Shown: piece after piece, positions 22,283 to 35,700 of the stretch | How positions within the stretch are numbered: the stretch's first letter is position 1 | Layout of the letters: every line of letters begins with the position of its first letter | DNA from: Ephydatia muelleri | Lineage: Eukaryota > Porifera > Demospongiae > Spongillida > Spongillidae | Direction of reading: 5' to 3' | Assembly: GCA_013339895.1 (NCBI GenBank) | Contig: JABACO010000002.1 | Span: 7,906,924-7,970,923, forward strand | Length of the DNA stretch: 64,000 bases | Program-made: the position numbers and the translations under genes | Notes under the pieces: generated by a model | Told to the model about the DNA's origin: nothing | Databases searched by the model: none | The model's input: only the letters and a program-made list of their open reading frames with translations

Positions 22283-24440
22283 GTGTGAGTGTGGATTTAT
22301 AGTTATAGGTGACTTTACTATAATTAAGGTGCATTTATTTAGACCAGTATATGTGTTGATTGTGTATTATTATAGTACATGTAATAATAATAATAATAGT
22401 GCATTTATTCTCATTAGTGTATTCTTGTATCAACTATGAATGTAATTAAAGCTCTAAAAGATAATTTGGTGTTATGTTGTTGTTTTGTTGTTCATTTTAG
22501 TGTCTTTGTTCTGATTGTTATCATCACGTGTACACATTGTGCTTGTTTTTTTCCTTTGGTTTTATTAGAGCCAGTCTTTATATTCGATTCATGTACGGTG
22601 TATTTGCTGAACATGTATTTTTTATGAAGTAACTGATATACTTTTTGTAGCGTAAACTTAACATACAAATTGAATACAATGATACAAATGTTTGCTCAAC
22701 TATTTTTATTACTTCGTTGATTTGATTTTGAATTGTTTTGCTTATTCTTTGTCACTATTGTTAGATTTTGTTTCCTGTTGGTTTGATTGTTCCATAACTC
22801 ATCAACCATAATTTATTTTAATAAGTCCGTTTCTTTATAAATGTACATACATGTTAATGTTTCTTATACCGCACAAGTACCATATTTGAGTTACATCTAA
22901 GCTGCCTTTTGTTTCCGTAAAAACAATTCATCATTTGTTTATTACATTAGAAGTTTTAAATTTAAATTTGGTTTTAGATTTTAAATATAGTTGGAACATG
23001 AAATTCATGATGAGTTTTAAAATGCCATCATCCATGTATTCAATTCTTTCAAAACAAACTGGGTTGAGATGGATATTTGGAAGCAAGGATTGCCCTCTGA
23101 TATCTTTTGTGCATTTACATAGTCAAGAAGACAGGTATCACAGATTACCCACCACACAACCTGTTATCATTGTCCCTAGACTGTGTGAAATATAAACAGC
23201 TATTTAAGAAGAAATTAAATGGCTCCTTGCTTTCAAAAATCCATCTCCAAATCCACTGGGTAAGCTGAATGTGTTATTAATGCCATTATGGCTTTTGGAA
23301 TAGATGTGCATGTACATGTTCACGTGGCAACAACATTTGTTCAATTCAGTGAATATATGTACTTGCAACAAACACACTGAAATATTGGTAGCTTCAAATG
23401 CACTTACTGTAGGTACTCTAAGTCTAGTTCTTCAAGTAATGAATCAGACAGCAGAGTTACAAATTCACGCCTTATAGATCCAACTGGCAAGTTGTAATGT
23501 CTGCTTCTGGTGGTGACAATTGGCATCCAATATTTAAGGCACACGTTCTCACTGTTTGTACCATCTATTCTTATCATGCGGGAGCCCCAAAAGCCTATTG
23601 TCAACAAAAATGTGGTAGGAACCGCCTGGGTCCAAATAGTCTGATGCCTTTTTAAATTAATCACCAGTTGGTAAGTATATTACTCTTCCATTGGCCATCC
23701 TTGTAAGTTAGATACAGTATACATGTATTCCAAAGTTAAATATCTCACAAATGAAACATGTAAAAATAAGCTGTATCCTACTCGTGTGTTCAGTGACATG
23801 ACAATTCTGTTGATACAACTATTCCATTTGCATACATGTATGTCTTGTGGTATAAAATGCATGATTGTACATGTGTACATCTACTGTCATTCTCTGTCTT
23901 GCCAGTTCTGCATAGTGTGACAAGAGCCTTGAACTATTTTATTGCTCAACACAATCATTTGGAAATTCTTGTTTTATGTAGTAACTGGTTTCAATGTCCT
24001 TTTTCCCATCTTGCTTTCTCTGTGGCCTGTTCTGAAAACTTTCTGAGTTTTCATATGCATTTCATCCATGCCTTAATAATTGGAAGTAATAAATGCTGAA
24101 GTTAGATGTGGTGGAAGGCAGAAATTTGATAAACTTTGCTCCTAGTCATCTGTTTCATGGGCAAGTGGTATCTCTTATGCTTCCCTGAAGGAAATCAATG
24201 CAATGGCACTAGTTATTATTTACGTATACAATTATTTGAACTGTCTCAACTGACCCAGCACGCATACATAATGTACATTTTACAGATAATAAGTTGCAAT
24301 AACTTTACTTTTCTTACTTCAAAATGAAATTTGGTCATTCAAAGTAGTGACACTGTAAATTATATGTATAATAATCGTGTCCTCCTTACATATACATGTA
24401 CATGATAGTCTGAAGGTTGATTTACTTTTGCTCTCTGCAG
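22283..24440 (+). other. Spacer with dispersed repeat family
   Basis: It contains one of four copies of a unit with the conserved coding-like stretch SQEDRYHRLPTTQPVIIVP (~23055-23195). The others are at ~49495-49630, ~50905-51030 and ~53470-53600. The unit also has CTTTGGTTTTATTAGAGCC, an acceptor-like block. Frames differ between copies by small indels. I do not recognise the protein. Confidence 0.35.
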
Positions 24441-24528
24441 GCTTTTCTACACAGAACTATACAAGAGGCATGATCTGGATGATGACAAGGAGAAACATGT
24501 GGACAATTGGAAAGAAGTGAACCAATGA
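24441..24528 (+). CDS. Conserved terminal exon of an unidentified gene, copy 1
   Basis: Acceptor TTTGCTCTCTGCAG, then a frame reading FYTELYKRHDLDDDKEKHV and DNWKEVNQ before TGA at 24526-24528. The copy at 55431-55527 differs by an in-frame 9-nt indel and a few substitutions, which suggests coding constraint. It lies about 2.1 kb upstream of the NLR-B start exon. Its upstream exons may be the ankyrin exons of the spacer, but this is inference. Confidence 0.45.
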
Positions 24529-26595
24529 TGTCATAGGTCTTTGCACAATACAAACAGAATCATTTGCTTTTGTACACATATTTATTTGTACCAAACAATT
24601 AGTGCAGTGTTCCTGTTTTGTTGGCTGCTAGTTCTGCCACTTGGCTCTGGGCTGTTCTATATCATTTGGTAACTCTATTGTCTGGTTTCAATGTCCTTTT
24701 CCCCCCACCTTGTTATCTCTTTGGTCCTGATCTGATCTTTTTGAGTTTTCATATGCATTCTGTTTTTTTGTGTGTCTTTTTTTTCTGATTGCTTTGTGTT
24801 ACATCCTCCAATATTTGCACTCTAGTGTTAACGTTGATATTAATTTAGTGCATTCTGATGGTCAATGCTACATGTACTGTACTCTGGCTGCATTGAAAAT
24901 GTGGCAGGTTGGTAAATATTCTAAAATACGATGAGCATGAAAGAGTTGCATATGATTTCGATATATACTGATGTGCTAGAAACAAACTGTGAAGCATGCT
25001 GTTTCAATAGGTTAGTACAACATTTACTAGAATGTTGTGGAAATCTTGAATAACGTGGCAAACATGCAGGTTCAACTAGATTGAGGGAAATGGAAAATAG
25101 AAATCATTGCTTGTTTGTAGCTTCCAATATTTCAGTATGAACATTTTTCCTTGGGCAATGCCAATGGTAACGTAAAATAGAAGAAAACAAGAGGGATAGT
25201 GAAAGGAAAAAATGTGGCTGATCTTTGTTTGATCTTTGTTTAGTCTTACATCACTCAACAATAGAAGATATATTTCTTGTTTCTGTTGATTTCGTTTGCT
25301 TCTGGGTTCTTGTGTCAACTTCTCATCCTGGGGGGAGAAGTTGACATTGGCCTGTTAAATTAAATTAATTTAGTTTAGTTTTTAATCAGACTGCATGTAG
25401 GAGAATAGCGCTTTAGTCATCTAAAACCCTCCCATTACTAAAGGTTATTTATTTATTTTTTGTTCAGTGTCACATTCAACATTGGACGTTAGCGGAGAAT
25501 CATATATGATCTCGGTTTAATTGTGGATTTATGATTCAATTACTTAACCTGATAGCCAAGAGTACATAATTTATTGAGTGTATGTAGTTGTATATTGCAT
25601 GCTTTCTGAACAAGCACAAAATTTATCTCTTATAAGCGTACACTTCAATGTGTACATAGTGCACATATACGCAGCCTATTCAGATTGGTGAGGACCATAT
25701 ATGTTACATTGCTATGCAGAATTCTGCTGGATCCAGTGTGTGAAAGCGTTGCATAATGCAAAAATGTTTCATACTTGGTATTTGTTTAGTGCATATAATG
25801 TAAAAGACAGCATCATGTCTGTACCAGTATATCATCAATGCAATATAAACTACACTGTCAAAATGGCTTGCACTAGCGTATAATTAAAATGTGTATTATT
25901 GGGACGTTATAGACATGTAATGTTCAAATACACATATTGTTCGCTAGTGCTTAACAAGCCAATTTACACAGTTCTAAATAACAAACTAGTAGGTTTTTTT
26001 TTTTAACATAGTTGCAGCCAGTTGTTTCACGTGCATTCATACTTATTGTTCTGTTTGAAAGGTGGCTTATAGCTACCGCCAACTAGGGTAGAGTCAAAAG
26101 TCACTGGTTGGATCATCTACAGCATAAAAAAGAACGAGTCGAATCAATTTGATGCATGACTTACATTATGGTACAAAAGGTTTGCACACCTGGTAAAATG
26201 TTAACATTGGGCCAAGTATAATACATGATTATTGTCCAATTACTAATGCATAATGACTGAAAGCTTCTGCACTTCACACAGGAGGGGCACATCCTCTTCA
26301 GCACCTACCCTACTTGGACACCATCTTCGTACAACCCCCATTTCCACATCCTAGATCCGCCCCTAACCAGAGATAATATGTATTATCTCTGGTTAAGCGT
26401 GCACTTGTCATCAAATCTCCCCAAATTTCCCATGTTCAACAATAATGTTTTGTCCCCAGTGTTATCTTTCCACATGCAATTATTCAAATTGTCATCTAAA
26501 ACAGATAAAAAAGAAATTGTGGCAACAATAATCACATGCATTCCAAACTGTCCCTCCCTCCTCCCCCTTCCCTTCAATCGGGCGAGATTCTCGAC
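24529..26595 (+). other. 5' flank of NLR-B
   Basis: No gene seen. Parts align with 55528-56650 upstream of NLR-C. A 32-bp perfect palindrome (TAACCAGAGATAATAT and its complement) lies at 26364-26395. The promoter of NLR-B should be here, but no TATA-like element stands out. Confidence 0.4.
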
Positions 26596-26753
26596 ATGGG
26601 CAGTCGCTGGAGTGACAGAAGTGACGGAAGTGACTGGAGTGATGAAAATGACTGGAATGACAGAAGCAGTAGTGACAGTTCTGACGACCTGAGTGATCTT
26701 ATGCTTCTACCCAAAAGAGTGCGTCAGTCCACCCATTCTGGAGAAGTAGAAAG
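26596..26753 (+). CDS. NLR-B start exon, Ser/Asp-rich
   Basis: ATG at 26596 aligns with the NLR-C start. An upstream in-frame ATG at 26536 is possible. It encodes MGSRWSDRSDGSDWSDEND..., then the shared DDLSDLMLLPKRVRQSTHSG and EVER. The donor GAAAG|GTGAGC is in phase 2, and its Arg codon is completed by the first base of 29195-29292. No death, CARD, TIR or other effector domain is visible. Confidence 0.7.
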
Positions 26754-29700
26754 GTGAGCGTACAATGTATAGCCACTATAGAGGGAGTCCAAGGTCAGAA
26801 CTAGGTACAGTTCATTGTTGCCCAGGTGATATACAGCTCGCTGCGTCGCGATATTGCCCGATACAGGCGATCGCAATAGGCCTAGTATGTATTTGCTACA
26901 TGGGTTTCAACACCGACGTACTCCTTTCGACCGAATCAACACTACTCTCTTTCCGTGCATTTAGGGAAGAAAAAAGCTAGCGAGCACATATAAATTACGG
27001 TCAGTTTTAAAACGTTTGACCCGCTTTACAAAAGCCTCCCCTCGGATATAATCCGCTAGCGGATTGTGTTCGGGCCAATCGTGTCCATATGCCCCCCCCC
27101 CCCCCCCCCCCCCCCCCTCAGTGGCCTTTGTGTTTATTGGCGCTATTGGCGCGATGGTAGGCAGCCTAGCCTGGTTTGAGTATTCTTATAAAATATTACA
27201 CTGTACATCAGCTCAAATGGAGTGTAGGTTTATGTTGAGAGGTCTGCACTCCGATACAAAGGTGGATCATACGTAATTGTAGAATATGCACATGATTTGA
27301 TCACCTTTGTAAGTGGCCTGAGGCTGAGCCTATAATCAAACACTGCAACAATCCTTAATCAAACCAAAATGATTGGGATGATCTTTTAGACCCTGTTCTC
27401 TTCGTGTATCATTAAGGAGCAGTGTTTGATTATAGGCTCAGCCTCAGGCCACTTATAGAAAAGCAATGAATGATGTAGATGATGTAATAATGGTCTCGCT
27501 AAGATTTTGCCAGAGGACTGATCAGGTCTACTTCAACCTACATCCACACAAAATTAAGTAGGCTTCTGATGGTATAATGACGACTTGCATTTTCCTGATG
27601 CCAAACACTAGGCTGAATATGTGTACACTGTATGTATGGGATGCAGAATCTAAAATTAGCCTGCATGCAAACTAATGCAAAAGCTGCACACAAAAACAGT
27701 TTGTAATTGAACCACTAATTCATGTGAATATCAATAACTGAGCCTTGGTAAGTGGCACTGCAGCCAAGCTGATCATACTCACTTTCTTAGGTTGACTGGC
27801 ACGAAGGAATGAAGGATTCGTTACTTTTCTTCTACTCCTCTAGAAATTCGAAGATATTCCATGTTCCTTCTCTCCTTTTCCTTTTTTTGGCCAGTTATCG
27901 ACCACATAGCTGGCACACTTCTGCTGCAGTTATCCAAGGGGGGTAAACACCTGACTTAGAAAGCTTAAACAAAAACTCTCGTAATCGTTATTGTCCATAA
28001 TGCTGACAACTGAATGCATAGAACGCCCCACTTGCCACTTAACAGGGTGGTGGGAACAATATTAGTATTTGGATAGGCGGAGCATCACCTATACTCAATG
28101 TGGGAGGGAGGAGATGGGACACAATTCGCTAAAAGTATTATTTATTACTGTGTCAAAGAATGAATTTAACGTAAATAGATTATTTGACACAGCGGATATG
28201 TGTAAATAAATAAAATGTCCATTCAAATATAGGTGTATCACCTGTAATTGTGATAAATGTTGATTAAAGGCCACAGGCATCTTAATTTGAGAGTTTTATA
28301 TAACTGTATAAATCAATAGAAGTTTTGAATCCCAGTCCACAGGCTTTAAAGCCAGTCAGTTTTGCGTATAGGTTTGAAATGGGGTCGACCGGTTTTGAAA
28401 CGTGTCGACCGCGTCAGTTTTGTAATCAGGGTCGCCCAGCAATCCAAACCCTTGTCTGCATAATATTTTAGATTTGAACCAACCTTTCTATGCTTGTTTC
28501 ATCTTATAGGTTATCCCTATTTTCAATTTGAATTGGAAATTCAATAGAAAGTCATTGTATGAACAAAATCTTGTCATTTCTTTATGCTTTCTTATTGTTT
28601 GTTGGCAAAAATAGTAATATTTTAATATGTATGGTTGTATTGTTTCGTTTTTGATTTTCTCAAATTTGAAAAGGTAATATATTCAACGTCTTGAAGTTGA
28701 AGTAAGACTGTATTTGTTATACCAATGCACAATAGGGCTGTATATTATTGTGCTAACTGTTTTTTGCAGCAGATCAGCTGTCTGATCCAAATGTGTATAC
28801 TGACCTGAAGGCTTACAAAATATGCTGCCCTGAATAATTGTTTTTTTTTGGAACTTGACAGGCTCATATCTTATCCTTTGTTGGTAGGGATTTGTTTGGC
28901 ATTAATGTGAAGCTCAATTCAAGTAGAATCAAAATCTAATAATCATTTTTGTGGGTGGTAAAAGGGTTAAATAAATATTACGTTTATAGCACAGATTTCA
29001 AAATTGAGGTTCTCTGGGGAATGATACTCAACTGTATTTGACAGGAGTAAAGGTTGTGTATGTAATTCATATTGTTGCTTATCTGTTTGTGTATCAATAA
29101 TCCCTGATGATCAGAGTGTGGCAGCCATATATATATTTTTTACTTACCTTGGTGTGCAACAGGCCAATCAAAGATATAGTGTTTTGTTCTATAGGGACTT
29201 GGACTTCGCCCTCTCCCCCGATCGTCAACTAGAAGAGCATGGAGCTGAAAAGCTACAATCAATGCAGCAAACACCAGCTAGAGAGTTAAAAGGTAGGTTC
29301 AGAAAACATACATGTATACTCAAGCATTTGCTGAAGATCCATGGTAGCAGAATTTGGCCCAAGTAGACTATTTCTTAAATGATGTAGTTAGTGCATGGAA
29401 AGGGTAAAGATATGCTTTTATACATGTATTGTATGTAGATAGAACAATTGTTGTTGTACATAGTGTGTGAATTTGATCCATTTTATAATGCTATAAATTT
29501 CTTTTGATGTACAGTTTGGCCACCCAGGGTTGTTAGATCAGAGCTACATGTACATGTAGCTGTGAGAGTCTTGTGTATTATGCATGCAAAATAGTTGTAC
29601 TGCCTTCATCAAGTTGTATAGTGGACTACAGCGTATATAACCTCTGTTTATGAGTATCAGTTTTTATTACAATTAGTGAATCAGTACCTTCCAAATCATA

Positions 29701-32700
29701 TGTTACCTATTATTACAAGTGAGAATACAAACTTACACAAAGATACATATACAGCAATACACAATTCTATGTACATGTACTTAGGAAACAGTCCTATTGG
29801 CCTGAAAGCTCTGACTAGGATAGCCCTTGTAATATTAGATTTAAACGTCCATAGAGGTCGGCAATAACTTTAGACTTTGGTTGTGAGGAGTCAGTAGCCA
29901 GACGAGATGCCGATCGTGAAAATGTCTGCTTTGCCTCTTGACCCCAATTGCCGCATGTCTCCACAGCAATACAGGAACACATGCCCAACCCAACTCTTGG
30001 CACCTCTTATCATTTGCTATGTGCTGAAAGGTTTCTGTAGCCAGAGCTGCTGCCCCAGCCACCTGATTAGCCTCACCTAGAAAGGCTGGGCAGAGAGGAG
30101 AAGTAACAGTGATGTCATTATATATTTTTATTATAATAATACAGTTAGGATGAAGTTCTCGGGATACCTTGTGGCTTCTGCTGGGCCCAGGCAAACATGT
30201 TTGCTAATGACACAAAATGTGTTGAGTTGGGGTGGATCTGTGTCCCATTAATTAGCTGTAGAGACTTCTGGGATTTGAGGTAGAGAAGCTCAAGAGACAT
30301 TTTCCAGGCTAGCCACTCTCCTTGTCGCAAGCTGTCATCAGGACTTATCCAGAATGGCAGGGGAGAGTGGGGATGCTGTGTCTATAGCAGCTGACAAACC
30401 CTTCTCCTACCTTGCTACCAGGACATGTGCAGGACATAAGTGGCTGTGATCAAGTGTAAGACCATTGCCCATCTCTACTGACACTCCGATGTGGCCAATT
30501 TGTATTACTGTCTATGTGAGAGTCCAAATTATTTGTGGCTCCTCTATAGGTCTATCAAACAATGCACTGATTTTTAAAGATAGAATGTTCCTTGTGTGCG
30601 AAAATAAAATTGATGAACTCATAAAACACTGAAGTACAGGATATTAAATAGATGATAAAATATTTGTTCTTGTATACAGAGTAGATAATCATTTGATAGA
30701 GCTAATATGGCGGCTGAAAACATGGTCTAGTATGAAACTTTCATGATTAATATCCATGTTTAATAAAGTAGTCAGTTCAAATACATTAATGTTCTAATAC
30801 AAGAAAAGTTTGACAAATGTACTTTAGGAGTTTCATGACAGCCCTAGGCACAAGAAGGATCTCAGTTATGTACAATGAGAAGCACCAAAATTGCTAGTTA
30901 TTAAGCAAATTTGTCTTATACAATCCCAATTATTCTACTATTTGCTTTTAAGACCAATGAATTGTAGTTTAACACATGATGACATTCATATTTGTGCTTT
31001 CTATGCACTTACAGTACCTCAGGAGGTGGAGCAATATAGGACATTCCTGACAGAATCCTATGAATGTGTACAAACAACAAAAGACCAGTGGCCACCTGTC
31101 CTATTTAAGGAGTACATCAAATTGGCTACAGTAGTGAAAGTAGAAGATTTTATGGAAGAGGATCGCTGTACTAAAGCTATGATGAATGGGAAACTACGAT
31201 TTGTTATGAAACGCAGAAAATCAATTGCAATAAAAAAGGTCAGCCATCGGCAGTCATATATATTAAGAGTCACATTACTCACTTTCTAGATTGGCAGGTT
31301 TGAGGGTGGTACATTGGCTAGGTGCATCATTGTGGAAGGGATTCCTGGTGTTGGCAAGTCCACCTTAGCCTGGCAGCTGGGACGACGTTGGGGAAAGAAG
31401 GAAATCCTTCAACACTTCCAGCTGGTTATTGTGCTGCGTTTGAGGGATGAGAGGGTGCAGAAGGCACACACCATATCAGAGCTGTTGTACCATCCAAATA
31501 AAGTCATACGGGAGTCAGTTGTTGAGTGGATGGCCAGTACTCTGGGGGAGGATGTGTTGCTCATTCTGGATGGATATGATGAACTGTCTTCAGAACTTCA
31601 AATTGGAGATCAGTCAATATTTGCTTGCATTATAAAAGGGGAGGAGCTTCCTAAGCTGACTGTTCTAGTGACTAGTCGTCCATCAGCCAACAGGAACCTT
31701 GATCAGTTGTGCAGGATACGAGCAAAGTGTCAGTACATTGAAGTTGTTGGCTTTGGTAAGAAAGAGATCCGAGAATATGTTGAGCTTGCCTTCAAGAGCA
31801 ACTTTCAGCTGAAGGATGGGTTCAACCTGTACATTAAACAGCGTCCTCATATTCGCAGTATGATGTATGTTCCCATCAACTGTGCCATTGTTGTAGAGCT
31901 ATTTAGGGAGCACAAGGGAAAACCCCCACAGACTCTGACTGAGGTATACACTACACTAACCAACACACTTCTGCAACGTCATGAAAAGAAGACCAAAGAG
32001 AAGACTTCAGTGGGCATGCCCAATACTGGTAAGCTTTTAGGAACAAAAGGATCAACTGTACAGTATGTTCAATTACATGTACATGTATGAACCTTTCGAT
32101 TTTGAAGGGTCAATTGGATGTAACTTGATTATTTACTTGTTTAACCCTATTATTTAAAAATTGACTTTTTTAAACAGATAGCATGCACTTGATTTTAGAT
32201 GTTGTTTAGTTTTCCACTGGTCCTAAATGTACGTAATTGACTAATAAAAATAGCAGTTATTTGTTTATTGTAATTTGATTTATGCACAATATTTCATTTG
32301 AACTTATCAATAATCAGTGTGATCAATTCCACTACAGTTTTCTGTGTTTATTACATAACTGAATAGGGTACACATGTTTCCTTTACTTACTGTATTATCT
32401 ATACTTCTCATTAAAGCCTTCAATGTACATCTTATATTTTACAGAATGTCATGAGTTACTGAAGAAGCACTACAGTGACCTGGTGGGCACTATTCAGGAT
32501 CCTGCTGGTCTGGCTGGTTCACTGTACTCCAAAGGAATGATCACTCGGTCTGTGAGGGATGAGATACAACAGAGAGGTGACCTGATCACAAAGAGGAAGA
32601 ATGAAGTCCTCATCAATGCAGTGGAGGCTCAGGTGACCACAGACCCTTCAATGTTCCAGGTGTTCATGGAGGTATTGAAAGAGGAACCATCTCTCTCCAC

Positions 32701-35700
32701 CATTGCGAAAGGGATGAGTGTTTCAAGTAAGTGTGCAAGTTTGTCTGCGCTCCCTGGTCTGTGGCTGTATCCTGTGTCTCATTATAGACATACATGTATA
32801 TGTATATGTGCTTAAATGTGTGTGCTATGTTTTGAATTCTCTCCTTGAGTGTGTGGTACCACATGGTAGATGTGCAATGTACACTGAATGGTCCCTTGCT
32901 TTGCCAATTGATGTAATGTATGAATTCTAAAATCTTAAAATTGCTCAAACAATCCCTTGCTGTACTTGTTCATCAATTCACTATTTTTGCCAATGACTGA
33001 CCTTAGGGGTTATATGAGTATTGCTATTCATTAAGGCACATAATGGATGGATGAAACTGTGATACATAAAAAAAGACATCTTGTGTTGTGAAATACACCC
33101 TAGGTCTTTAATATGATCCAAATGCAGGCAGACGTCTCCTAACCTTAATTCTTCCATTCCTTTATGTTGCACCAATTCTTATATTCAATTCTGTTCTCCT
33201 AGCAAGTTCTTTCAAGACATTTTTATAAGTGCCTCGCAGTTTTATTGAGACACATAACCTCAAGTTTTGGCACATAGCAGTGCCTTCCCAAAATAGACAA
33301 CTTCTATCCTGAGTACCACATTGTATTCATCATCTTAAAACTGCAGTGGTTAGAAAGTATTGTTTTAAACATACTAATTTGTGTTAATAATTTTATGACG
33401 TGATGAGCATGATGCCATATGTGTAACCCTCAAATTTCATTACATTCGTTTTGTCACATATACAGGCATATTATGATACATGTATGATTTACCTACTAAT
33501 CTGCTGTCACACACGACATACAACTCTACTAGGATCTGGCTATATACCGATGCATGTAACTTTTGTCCCACATACATGTACATGACATGTATTCTAAACG
33601 TGTTCACCAATGTATGTTCATTGCCTTCCCATACGTTTTGGGAACACAGTTCAAACTCCACTTCTCAAACCAATTAGGTTTTTTTACTTATTGGCTAGTT
33701 ATTGTTATGGTTCTCTTCTCATTCATTGAGTGATGGTAACCAATGTTAAAGTGGTGGGGAGACATCCATACAATACTGTCTACAAAACGTGGGATGAAAG
33801 GTGTGTGTGTGTGTTTTCTTCCCTTCCCTCACAGCTGTGACATCATCAAAGATGACATGTTTTGAAGGTCTATCATCTACCACACTCTCCCAGTTACAGT
33901 CTGTGGCAAGGCTAGCCTACCAGGGCACACTAAATGACCAATTGATATTCCATGATGTGCAAGATAACATTGAATCCTTAGGTATGCCAAATGTGCTACA
34001 TGTAAGTGTATCAATGACATGCATTTGGTAATTACTAAAGGAATTCAATTGGAAGGGTTAGCATATCATCTTTGCTGATAATGATAGAACATAGAATGTT
34101 TAGTCCCCAATGATGTGTTGACCATGATGTTCCTACCATGTGCCCATTCATTCCTTATATCCATCAGGTCTCCTTCAGAAGGTACCACAAGTGTTCTCGA
34201 CAAGTTCCTCTAAAGCTTCTTACAATTTTATACACAAGACTCTCCAGGAGTTCCTCACTGCATGGTATGTTTCATCTCTACCAACATCGGAACAAAGGGT
34301 CTTTGTGAAAGATTCCTTAACCAAACCTAACATGGCTATGACTGTACGGTTCATGGCGGGCCTTACCAAGTTCCAGACATCATCAGAGAATATGGATGCT
34401 TTGTCAGACATTGTCATTTCATTGGAGACTACTGATGAAGAGAGATTCTTAGAAAACCTGCATTGGATGTTTGAAACCCAGAATCCCACCATAATTCAGA
34501 GGTTGATGGGATATAAGGAGCAAACTTTCAAGTGTTCAAATACTATCCTCAATCCATTTGATCTACATGTACTTGGGTACTGCATTGCCAACAGCTGCAC
34601 ATTGTGGTCTGTGAATTTGTTGGAATGTTATTTGACTAATGAGTGTATGAGAATGCTGTTCTTGGTGGAAGAAGGAAAAGCCTTTGACCACATTACAAGC
34701 TTTGACTTATCGGGCAATACAATAACAGCTTCCATGGCATCCCTATTAGGTAAGTCCTGTTATGCTTTTCTTGGTATGTGCTATTCACTGCACACAGTTC
34801 GTGAGCTTACATATATAGCTCAATCATCCTGGTTATAGATTTTAGCTACATGACTCATTCTTAAATCATCTCTAATGTGTGGACCATTGCAGTGTGTGTA
34901 AGTGGTGTGAGTGCAATGTGACCAGAGCAGCCAAGCAGGCAGAGGTTCATGGAAGGGGGAGGAGATGTTTCCCTACATCCAAGGTTATGCTTTTATTGGT
35001 ATGTCCTATTCACTGCACACAGTTCCTGAGTCTACATATCTAGCTACATATTTCTCAATACACATTTGCCAAATTACAGGTAATACTATAATGCTGATAG
35101 CAACTGGGGTGGGATGGGGCCATCATCTTAGCAACAGTGCCTTGTATAGTGTACTGACCCCATACATGTAGTCACTTTACACTCGTTGATTCAATTCCTG
35201 ACCCTCATGTGTGTCAATCATCATAACAAGTCTCAACATTGTGGACATTACTTCACACAGTTATGATGTTGAAGGAGAATAATACTCTTAAGGAACTGGA
35301 CCTTGCGCGATGTGAACTAGAACCAGAGGGATTAGAAGAAGTGATCAAAGGTGTTCAAGTCCATACCATGTTGGAAACCCTGGTCCTGTCATACAACACT
35401 ATTGATAACAAGAGAGCATCATGTCTTGGTAAGAATGACATCATACTGTAGGATGTGGAATAGTATGTACATATGTCTATATGAAAGAGCATTACATTGG
35501 ATGATGTAGATTGAACTAGGGCATTGTTTTGACTGACCATATTTGGTCATAACCAAAATCCAGGGTGCTTAAATCAGCCATCCACGACCTGTAATATCCA
35601 CACTTGCAAATAAAAGTTGTTTTTTTTTTTTCAGTATCTGTGTAGCACAATTGTAGTCTACAGAAACAGAAAAACGGTTATTGAAGGAAATGATATCCAA

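Noticed and set aside
27092..27117. Poly-C tract as a functional element
   Set aside because: A long mononucleotide run with no conserved counterpart in NLR-C intron 1; its length may also be a sequencing artefact.
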